A stretch of DNA of 64,000 nucleotides from Verrucomicrobiota bacterium (GTDB lineage Bacteria > Verrucomicrobiota > Verrucomicrobiia > Chthoniobacterales > Terrimicrobiaceae): NCBI GenBank assembly GCA_017305195.1, contig JAFKMU010000059.1:17402-81401 (forward strand), given 5' to 3'. How positions within the stretch are numbered: the stretch's first letter is position 1; each line of letters opens with the position of its first letter. The notes beneath the pieces are model-generated. The model made no database searches. It saw nothing but the letters and a program-made list of their open reading frames with translations, and had not been told where the DNA came from. Both the position numbers and the translations under genes were made by a program. Positions 57,832-64,000 of this stretch are shown one piece after another.

Positions 57832-60285
57832 ATGAAGTATCTGTCTGACCTGCTGGCATCCTTTATCGCCCGCAGGCAGGGAGTTTTGCTGGCCCTGGGA
57901 ATCGCGCTCGCCTTGCTGGCGGGCGTGGTGCTCGGGCAGAGGCAAAACTTCGATACAGACATCCTGAACCTTCTCCCAGCCTCAAGTCCGGCTGTCCAGG
58001 GGCTGAAGGTCTACAATGCCGATTTCACCCAGGCCCGGGAACTGGCGTTCCTCCTGATCTGGAAGGAGCCGCCGGATGATGCGCACCGGTATCGCGAGGA
58101 GTTCGCGGCTCTGTTGAAAAGGCAGCCATGGGTGGTGCGTGTGCTCGATACGCCGCCGCTCGCCGGAGCCTCGGGACAAGTCAATGAAATCCTCGCGCCG
58201 CTTCTGCTGAACCTGCCTCCGCAGGAGTTTCGCTCCGCGCTTGAGCGGCTGAAGGAAGGAGTGCTGGAGGAACGGTTTGCCCGGATGGCGGATCAGGTGG
58301 CTGCGGGGTCCCCGAAGGCCCGGTTTGAATGGGAGAACGACCCGCTCGGCCTCGCCACGGCCGCAGCCAGGCCGGTATGGGAAAGCGTTTCGCTCTCGGA
58401 TGCTTTTGATCTGGTCTCGAGTGACGAAACGGCCGCCATCGTTCCCGCCATCACCAATCAACCCGATCTTTCCGCCTCCTCCTGCCAGGCGGTCATGGCG
58501 CAGGTGCGTCAGTTCATCACTGAGGCTCGCAAGACAATGGGCCCGGACGGACCCGAGATCGGCGTCACGGGGCGCTCGGCCTATGTCGTGGAAATCGCCG
58601 ACAGCATGCAGCGCGATATCATGCTGACCTCGGCTGTTTCCATGATCACGGTCATCGGCCTGTTCTGGCTTGGGTTCCGCCGCCTCCTGCCGCTCATCGG
58701 CATCACGCTCATCCTTGGCTTTACCGCGCTCATCTCGATGGTGTGCGGCATCGGCGTTTTCGGACAGCTCAATATCATCGCCATCAGTTTTTGCTCCATT
58801 CTCTTCGGGCTGGGGGATGATTTCAGCCTGCTGCTGTGCCAGCATTTCTATCAGTCTCGCTCCGATGGACTGTCCCGCCAGGAGGCCATCGCCAGCTCCA
58901 TCCATCATTGCCTCCCCGGCATGCTCTGGGTGGCGCTTACCACCGGCGTCGGATTCCTCGCGCTCAGCTTCAGCGGGTCGGCGGGCTTTGCCCAGCTCGG
59001 CTTCCTTGTGGCGGCGGGCGTTTTCCTCTGCGCCATCTTCATGACGCTTTTCCTTTTTCCGTTCATCCGGGACTCGAAACAGGACGCGGCTGGCCTTGGC
59101 CCCGCACGGTGGTTTGCCGACCTTTGCCGGAATCACGCCCGCTCGCTGGTCGCGGTGAGCCTGGGCGGCGCTCTTGTCGCGGGAGCGGTGATCTTTCTTC
59201 CCTGGGGGGCGCTGCGCTTTGACATCACTCCGGCCTCTCTTGAGCCGAAGAACACCCCGGCGGCCCGCACGCTGGCCGACATGATGCGGCGCTTTCCCGC
59301 CACATTTGAGCCGCTGATGGTGGTATTACCTGAGCCGAGCGCGGACAAGCTCCACGCCCTGGACGGCGAGCTGAAGCGCTTGCAGCAGGACGGAAAAATC
59401 CTCTCGTGGTCTTCGCCCTCGGGGCTCTACCTCGATCCGTCGCGGGTCGCCGCAAACCGGCAGGCGCTTGCCGCCTGGGATGCGGAAGCCGCCCGAAAGG
59501 CGATTCGCGATGCAGCGGCCCGCACCGGGCTCGTGGCGTCGCCCGCGCTGCTGGAGCCGATCGACGACCTGGCGCAGGCGCTCAAGATTCCGTCTTCAAA
59601 CTGGCGCGATTACGTCGGGCCGGAATCCCGCTGGTGGTTTCTCCTCGACCGCATGGTGTCGACCACCTCGCCGACCGTCATCGCCTACGCCAAGGTCGCA
59701 CCGGGGCTTGCCACCGGAGATCGCCTTCAGATTGCGAAACAGATCGACGACCATGTCGACGGCGCGCTTGTCTCTGGCTGGAGCCAGACGCTGGCCAGCC
59801 TCATTCCGTGGGCGCAGCGTGAACTCCTCGTCTTTGGCGGAGCGGTCGCGGTGCTGGTGGCGCTGATCCTGGCCATCGTCTATCGCAACGCCTCTCTCTG
59901 GCTGCTGCACATGCTCTCGATTATCGCGGCGCTGCTCGCCACGGCGGCCACGCTGAAGCTCTTCAATGTCTCGGTCAACCTGCTCAACGTCCTCGCCTTT
60001 CCCCTGATGATCGGGGTGGGGGTCGATTACGGCACGCATCTGATCCTGGCGGCGCGGGCGGGGGATGGCAATTTTGCCGGAACAATTAAGGCTGTCGGCC
60101 TGAGCGGCCTCACGACCTCCACGGGATTCGGCGCCTTGATTCTGGCTCAGAATCCCGCTCTTTCCGGCCTCGGCATCATCTGCGGAGTGGGGGTGCTCTG
60201 GTGCCTGCTGTTCTCCCTGCTCCTGGTCGCACCAGGAGCCATGCGCCTTGAGAGCCGTCTTGCCCGCAACGGGGAACCCGCCTAG
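57832..60285 (+). CDS. MMPL/RND-family transporter (HpnN-like)
   Basis: 817 residues in two similar halves. Each half has one membrane helix, a large periplasmic domain and five further helices. Helix 1 is LLALGIALALLAGVVLGQ, then NFDTDILNLLPASSPAVQGL; the RND helix-4 equivalents are LFGLGDDFSLLLCQHFY and LMIGVGVDYGTHLILAAR, each with the acidic residues that relay protons. This architecture and length match HpnN and related exporters of hopanoids or other lipids. No squalene-hopene gene is in the window, so the substrate is unknown. Confidence 0.82.
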   Translation: MKYLSDLLASFIARRQGVLLALGIALALLAGVVLGQRQNFDTDILNLLPASSPAVQGLKVYNADFTQARELAFLLIWKEPPDDAHRYREEFAALLKRQPWVVRVLDTPPLAGASGQVNEILAPLLLNLPPQEFRSALERLKEGVLEERFARMADQVAAGSPKARFEWENDPLGLATAAARPVWESVSLSDAFDLVSSDETAAIVPAITNQPDLSASSCQAVMAQVRQFITEARKTMGPDGPEIGVTGRSAYVVEIADSMQRDIMLTSAVSMITVIGLFWLGFRRLLPLIGITLILGFTALISMVCGIGVFGQLNIIAISFCSILFGLGDDFSLLLCQHFYQSRSDGLSRQEAIASSIHHCLPGMLWVALTTGVGFLALSFSGSAGFAQLGFLVAAGVFLCAIFMTLFLFPFIRDSKQDAAGLGPARWFADLCRNHARSLVAVSLGGALVAGAVIFLPWGALRFDITPASLEPKNTPAARTLADMMRRFPATFEPLMVVLPEPSADKLHALDGELKRLQQDGKILSWSSPSGLYLDPSRVAANRQALAAWDAEAARKAIRDAAARTGLVASPALLEPIDDLAQALKIPSSNWRDYVGPESRWWFLLDRMVSTTSPTVIAYAKVAPGLATGDRLQIAKQIDDHVDGALVSGWSQTLASLIPWAQRELLVFGGAVAVLVALILAIVYRNASLWLLHMLSIIAALLATAATLKLFNVSVNLLNVLAFPLMIGVGVDYGTHLILAARAGDGNFAGTIKAVGLSGLTTSTGFGALILAQNPALSGLGIICGVGVLWCLLFSLLLVAPGAMRLESRLARNGEPA

Positions 60286-60300
60286 GTTCCGGGTACGGAT

Positions 60301-60876
60301 ATGAAAGCCTTGCTCCGCGTTCTTTGCTGTCTGTTTCTTGTCGCTGGTGCTGCAAAAGCCGATCAGGTGGTGGCAGATGTTCAGAAAAAGCTGCTGAACC
60401 TGGGTTACTATAATGGCGTGGTCGACGGGCAGATGGGCAGCCAGACAGCGGCGGCCGTCCGTCGCTATCAACTGGCCGAAAACCTCCGCGTCACCGGCAA
60501 TCTCACCCCGCAGACGCTGGAGCGACTGAATGTCCAGACGCCCCCTCCCGTCGCCCGGACAACCCCTCCGCCGAAGAAATCTTCTGCCGGACAGCCAAAA
60601 CCCGGCGCCGTACAGGCCGTGCCGGAGTACGTCGCCATCGCCGATATCTTCAAAGGCGGCCCGTATATCTCGGCTGGACCCGAGGTGCAGATCGCCACGA
60701 TCCGGCAGGCCCAGAAAACCCTGCGCCTGCTGGGATATTACAACGGTCCGGTGAACGGTTCGCCCAGCCCGGCCCTCGTCAGCGCGCTGAAAGCCTGGCA
60801 GGCGAGCGCCCGATTCCGCCAGACCGGCCGGTTTGACGAGAATACGCTGAAGGGTCTGAACATCATGCCCAACTGA
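60301..60876 (+). CDS. Exported protein with two peptidoglycan-binding domains
   Basis: 191 residues: signal peptide (LLRVLCCLFLVAGAAKA), then PG_binding_1 domain 1 (VQKKLLNLGYYNGVVDGQMGSQTAAAVRRYQ), a Pro/Lys-rich linker, and domain 2 (AQKTLRLLGYYNGPVNGSPSPALVSALKAWQ). Both bind cell-wall peptides; no catalytic domain is present. It starts 15 bases after the MMPL gene and may be co-transcribed. Confidence 0.85.
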   Translation: MKALLRVLCCLFLVAGAAKADQVVADVQKKLLNLGYYNGVVDGQMGSQTAAAVRRYQLAENLRVTGNLTPQTLERLNVQTPPPVARTTPPPKKSSAGQPKPGAVQAVPEYVAIADIFKGGPYISAGPEVQIATIRQAQKTLRLLGYYNGPVNGSPSPALVSALKAWQASARFRQTGRFDENTLKGLNIMPN

Positions 60877-60923
60877 TTTTCGCGATTGCAGAGCAAGGCG
60901 GTCGCCGCTAAACCTTTTTCCCG

Positions 60924-61298
60924 ATGCTTCTCGATTTTCTTCCGATCCTCCTCCACGTTTTGATCGCCGTTGGCTTTGCCTCGATCATCCTCGTGTTGAA
61001 CATTGCTCTCGGACGAGCCGGAAAGCGCACGAAAATCAAGGATACCGCCTACGAGTGCGGCGTCATCCCGGAGCCCGGCCCGCAGCCGCGCTTCAGCGTG
61101 AAGTTCTATCTCGTGGCGATGCTCTTCATCCTTTTTGATATCGAGGTCGTCTTCATGTATCCGTGGGCCGTGGTCTACCGGGATTTCATCGCCCAGCATG
61201 GCATGGTGATCTTCTGGAGCATGCTCAGCTTCGTCATCATCCTCCTCTTCGGCTATGTCTACGCCGTCAAGAAGGGTGCCCTCGACTGGGGACGCTAA
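60924..61298 (+). CDS. nuoA: NADH-quinone oxidoreductase subunit A (NuoA), isolated
   Basis: 124 residues with three membrane helices. KDTAYECGVIPEPGPQPRFSVKFYLVAMLFILFDIEVVFMYPW contains the strongly conserved YECG and FDIEVVFMYPW stretches of the ND3/NuoA subunit, next to the quinone site of complex I. NuoB would normally follow; here the next gene is a Dabb protein, so this copy is detached from other nuo genes, at least within the window. A ribosome site is not obvious. Confidence 0.95.
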   Translation: MLLDFLPILLHVLIAVGFASIILVLNIALGRAGKRTKIKDTAYECGVIPEPGPQPRFSVKFYLVAMLFILFDIEVVFMYPWAVVYRDFIAQHGMVIFWSMLSFVIILLFGYVYAVKKGALDWGR

Positions 61299-61328
61299 GC
61301 CTCCCGGCTTGGCCATCGCTTTCCTCGT

Positions 61329-61646
61329 ATGATCCATCATCTGGTCCTTTTTCAGGTTAAGCCCGAAGTCGACGAGGAGAAGATCGAGTGGTTGATGCGG
61401 GAGACCCGCATCCAGCTTCTCAAGATTCCCGAGGTGCTCAACCTTCGCTGCGGCAAGCGGGTGGATGAATCCATGGAATGGCCGTTTTTCCTTTCGGTCG
61501 AGGTCGAGTCACTCGACAAGCTCTCGATCTATATGAACGATCCGATCCACGTGAAATTCGTGGAGCAGGTGATCAAGCCCCACATCGTCCAGCGCCTCGC
61601 GCTGGATTACGAGATGGAGCCGGGCAAGGACGTCAGGTACTCCTGA
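61329..61646 (+). CDS. Dabb (stress-responsive A/B barrel) domain protein
   Basis: 105 residues: MIHHLVLFQVKPEVDEEKIEWLM is the family start (HHVLF-type), with LRCGKR and DPIHVKFVEQVIKPHI following. Dabb proteins are ferredoxin-like dimers of about 100 residues; functions vary from polyketide cyclisation to stress responses. Its last 40 bases overlap the 3' end of the convergent aminotransferase gene. Confidence 0.87.
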   Translation: MIHHLVLFQVKPEVDEEKIEWLMRETRIQLLKIPEVLNLRCGKRVDESMEWPFFLSVEVESLDKLSIYMNDPIHVKFVEQVIKPHIVQRLALDYEMEPGKDVRYS

Positions 61647-62992
61647 AGCTTTCGCTTCAGGCAGCCGATTTCGTCCTCTGAAACGACAAACGGCGGGGAA
61701 AACGACAGGACGTTTCCCGCCGGTCCTCCTCCCAGCAGGATGAACCCGTCTTTCAGCCCCTGGTACATGATCGCGACGGAGAGTTGCGGGTAGGGCGATC
61801 CGTCCTCCCGGATCAGCTCCACGCCAAGCATCGAGCCCGCGCCACGGATCTGGCCGATATGCGGCGAGGCCAGTGATTCCAGGGCGAGCCGCAGCGTGCG
61901 TCCGGTACGGCGGGCCATCGCGGCCGTCGTGTCCTTTTCATGCTCGCGTATCGAGGCCAGAGCCATCGCGCATCCCACGGGATTGCCCAGCATCGTGCTC
62001 GTATGCAGCGCCTCGCCCGTGGAGGCGGGCCATGCGTCCATGATATCCGATCGCCCCACGCAGGCGGCCAGCGGGAAGCCTCCCGTGAGCGCCTTGCCCA
62101 GGCAGATGATGTCTGGAAAGACGCCGAAATGCTCGCAGGCGAAGAATTTTCCCGTGCGGTGAAACCCGGTGTAGATCTCGTCGAGGATGAGCAGGATTTT
62201 GTACTCGTCGCAAACCTCGCGCAGCATGTGCAGGAAGTCGCGCGGCGGAGTGATCTCTCCTCCGCGTCCCTGGATCGGCTCCACCAGGATGCACCCGATC
62301 TCACGCCGGCCGATGGTGGCGACGATCTGGCAGCGCAGCTCCTCCAGGCAGGGCGTGGAGCAGTTGGGAAACGGCGAGCCCTCCAGGCGAAATCCGTCGC
62401 GGCACTCAAAGGGGCAGCGATAGCAATGCGGGTAGGGGAGCTGCACGCCGAAGCGAGCCGACTGCGCCCGGAACGGCGTCCGGAAATAGTCGATACCATT
62501 TGCCTCCAGAGCGCCGTAGCCGAGGCCGTGATATCCGCCGGTGAAGCTGATGACCCCGGGCTTGCCGCTGTGGAGCAGCGCCGTCTTCAGCGCCGCCTCG
62601 ATGGCTTCCGAGCCGGAATTGGCCAGAAACGTTTTGCCTGCTCCCAAGCCCCAGCGTTCAAAGGTGATACGGCTCAGCGCCTCGCAGAGATCGGCCTTGA
62701 GCGCTGCCGGATGCACGTCGCCCATGGCGTGAAGGAGGGTTCCCGCCTGGGTGATGGCGGCCTCGCGCACGGAGGGAGCGCCATGGCCGAGGTTGGCCAC
62801 GGCAAAAGCCCCGGTGAAATCCAGATAGCGGTTTCCATCCGCATCCCACACGTTGGCACCCTCGGCGCGTTCCCAGAAGATGGGAAACTCGGGGTCGAGC
62901 AAGGTCACGCCCCGCGCCTCGTAGGCCTTGAGCTTGGCGGCCAAGTCGCGCGAACGCGGACCCGGGGGCGGGACGACGATCTCCGGCAGCAT
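61607..62992 (-). CDS. Class III PLP-dependent aminotransferase
   Basis: 461 residues. PLP-binding features are LANSGSEAIEAALKTALLHSGK, TGGYHGLGYGA, LILDEIYTGFHRTG (Asp to pyridine N) and LGKALTGGFPLAA (Schiff-base Lys), and GEALHTSTMLGNPVGCAMALA. A Cys-rich insert (CYRCPFECRDG, CSTPCLEEL) is found in the GABA/acetylornithine/diaminobutyrate branch. The substrate is not determined. On the minus strand it starts seven bases after the fused gene ends, so it probably followed a glycosyltransferase-like gene in the native genome. Confidence 0.85.
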   Translation of the reverse strand: MLPEIVVPPPGPRSRDLAAKLKAYEARGVTLLDPEFPIFWERAEGANVWDADGNRYLDFTGAFAVANLGHGAPSVREAAITQAGTLLHAMGDVHPAALKADLCEALSRITFERWGLGAGKTFLANSGSEAIEAALKTALLHSGKPGVISFTGGYHGLGYGALEANGIDYFRTPFRAQSARFGVQLPYPHCYRCPFECRDGFRLEGSPFPNCSTPCLEELRCQIVATIGRREIGCILVEPIQGRGGEITPPRDFLHMLREVCDEYKILLILDEIYTGFHRTGKFFACEHFGVFPDIICLGKALTGGFPLAACVGRSDIMDAWPASTGEALHTSTMLGNPVGCAMALASIREHEKDTTAAMARRTGRTLRLALESLASPHIGQIRGAGSMLGVELIREDGSPYPQLSVAIMYQGLKDGFILLGGGPAGNVLSFSPPFVVSEDEIGCLKRKLQEYLTSLPGSIS

Positions 62993-62998
62993 CGTACG

Positions 62999-63955
62999 TC
63001 AGGCAGCCCGTCCGATATAGGAGGGGTACACCAGCCGCTCGTACAGGTTGGCATGGGCGGCTGCGATCGAGGCGGCGGAGAAATCCGTCCCGAGATTGCG
63101 GTTGAGCAAGGTCTCCGCCTGCGCGGGATCGTTCAGCGTATGCAGGGCCCGGCGGCAGATGTCGGCGACGCCATCGGCCGACTCGCGGGTGAAAACAAAG
63201 CCGTTGCCGAGATTGGCGTCGGCGGATGTGGTGATGCCGACCAGCGCCATGCCGGACAGAACGCCGAACAGGCCCGTCAGCGCGAACATCGTCACCTTGG
63301 TCTTCAGGATCGACCAGCCGGCCCGGCGGATCGCCTGGGCGTTGCCGCCGGTGCCGCGCAGCACGGCGCCGTAGGAGGTCCGCATCAGCGCGAAATGCAC
63401 GCCGAGCGCGATGACGACCGCCGCGATGATCGGGAACGGCACGAAGGGCGGCTTCAGGCTCATGAAGCCCTGCAGCCAGTCCGGCGCCTTGCCGCCTGGT
63501 TTCGGCAGCATGAGCACGGCCAATCCCTGCCAGACGAAGCTCATGCCGAGCGTCACGACGATCGACGGCAGGTTGCGCAGGTGGATCAGCGCGCCGAGGG
63601 CGGCATAGACGCCGATCGAACCGAGCAGGACGACGATGCCGAGGAGCGGCGCATCGCGAAGCCAGGTGGCGGTGACGCAGCCGACGAAGCCGACAAAGGT
63701 GCCGATCGACAGGTCGAGCTCGTTGACGGTGATGACGAACATCTGCGCGATCGTCGCGAGCGCGATCGGGATCGCCAGATTGAGCATCAGCGAGAAGCCG
63801 AAATAGCTGATCGCGCGCGGGTTCAGATAGGCGATCGCGATCAGGATCAGCACCAGCGACAGCGCCGGCAGCAGGGCGCGGAGCGCGCGGGCGAAGGCCG
63901 GCGAGCGCCAGCCGGCGCGGGCGAGCGGCTCGGACGGGGGGGCAGTGGCGCTCAT
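62999..63955 (-). pseudogene. In-frame chimera: RbsC-type ABC permease joined to a glycosyltransferase C-terminus
   Basis: Residues 1 to about 252 are an inner-membrane permease of the ribose/sugar ABC class (helices such as LLPALSLVLILIAIAYL; VNELDLSIGTFVGFVGCV; LSGMALVGITTSADANLGNG). At GNG (codons 63208-63200) it passes into about 66 residues, FVFTRESADGVADICRRAL and then LYERLVYPSYIGRAA, which fit the end of a GT4-like glycosyltransferase. A permease of this family should continue for ~80 more residues. DNA above 63,210 is richer in GCGATCG-type words than the window average. The ORF is probably the product of a join, not a working protein. Confidence 0.75.
63196..63212. other. Junction between two unlike sequence types
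   Basis: Around 63200-63208 the minus strand reads GGC AAC GGC (Gly-Asn-Gly), a short motif that is natural both in the permease (after ADANL) and in the glycosyltransferase (GNGFVF). The join therefore rests on a short stretch of shared sequence, as expected for an assembly crossover or microhomology recombination. Style and family change exactly here. Confidence 0.65.
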
Positions 63956-63999
63956 CGGGTATGCTCCCGCGCGGCTTCCGGTCCGCCTTCTTCGAAGGA
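63952..63999 (-). CDS. C-terminal end of the upstream ABC-transporter gene (partial)
   Basis: On the minus strand the last 15 codons read SFEEGGPEAAREHTR and a TGA that overlaps the permease ATG (ATGA). In sugar ABC operons an ATP-binding subunit usually precedes the RbsC-type permease and overlaps it like this. Only the tail is visible, so the family is inferred from context. The overlap is alphaproteobacterial in style. Confidence 0.55.
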   Translation of the reverse strand, partial: SFEEGGPEAAREHTR

Positions 64000-64000
64000 G

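Noticed and set aside
1..64000. CRISPR array or restriction/anti-phage cluster
   Set aside because: No regularly spaced short repeats and no Cas, methylase or defence-type helicase genes were recognised anywhere in the window.

Overview
The window looks like chromosomal DNA of a Gram-negative, heterotrophic bacterium, most probably a member of the Verrucomicrobiota (Terrimicrobium/Chthoniobacter type). This is inferred from the mix of genes: FTR1 iron permease with a long periplasmic domain, cellulose synthase, osmoregulated periplasmic glucan synthesis, a sialate O-acetylesterase, delta-60 repeat protein, many signal-peptide hypotheticals and few strong Shine-Dalgarno sites. No database search was possible. 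Genes are dense on both strands. The exception is the last ~800 bases, which read like Rhizobiales (alphaproteobacterial) DNA joined in frame to a native gene end near 63,205; this is probably an assembly chimera, less likely a real rearrangement.

Layout. 0-2.2 kb: CobW C-terminus, DUF423, YjbQ, lactonase-type beta-propeller. 2.3-5.7 kb: a two-gene iron-uptake unit behind a Fur-like inverted repeat. 5.7-12.4 kb: a co-directional minus-strand group TetR-EmrA-EmrB-glucosidase-SDR, with two overlapping palindromes at its head. 12.5-20.7 kb: adenylate cyclase, DoxX, esterase, phosphoesterase plus Rnk-like pair, CDF metal exporter, phosphatase and a large HEAT-like exported protein. 20.77-29.98 kb: a probable degraded genomic island between a tRNA-Arg(CCG) gene and a partial copy of its 3' half. 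It carries an integrase whose C-terminus has been replaced by an IS3-family transposase end, a GH130 fragment, and genes for a nitronate monooxygenase-like enzyme, an M20 peptidase, a transglutaminase, an RRM protein and a GNAT-like protein.

30.8-41.0 kb: a cellulose operon of unusual composition. Two tandem MinD/BcsQ-like ATPases, the first with an Arg in place of the Walker A Lys, and a coiled-coil tail-anchored protein precede bcsA (with PilZ), bcsB, bcsZ and a BcsC-like porin. Start/stop overlaps couple many of these genes. 41.0-41.4 kb: a Gdx/SugE guanidinium exporter behind a two-hairpin guanidine-II (mini-ykkC) riboswitch. 41.4-47.4 kb: pabB, a Pro/Ala/Ser/Glu-rich protein, prs-rplY-pth-rpsF-ssb, DoxX and a small lipoprotein whose start codon sits at the foot of a perfect 11-bp hairpin.

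47.4-52.4 kb, minus strand: SASA esterase, a thioredoxin-fold protein without CxxC, an EEP-family nuclease/phosphatase, TatA and a UPF0173 hydrolase. 52.5-56.7 kb: opgG, an unknown membrane protein, opgH, all overlapping. 56.7-63 kb: ychF, an MMPL/RND exporter, a peptidoglycan-binding protein, an isolated nuoA, a Dabb protein and a class III aminotransferase. The strongest candidates for under-described biology are the dual-ATPase cellulose operon and the opgG-X-opgH operon.
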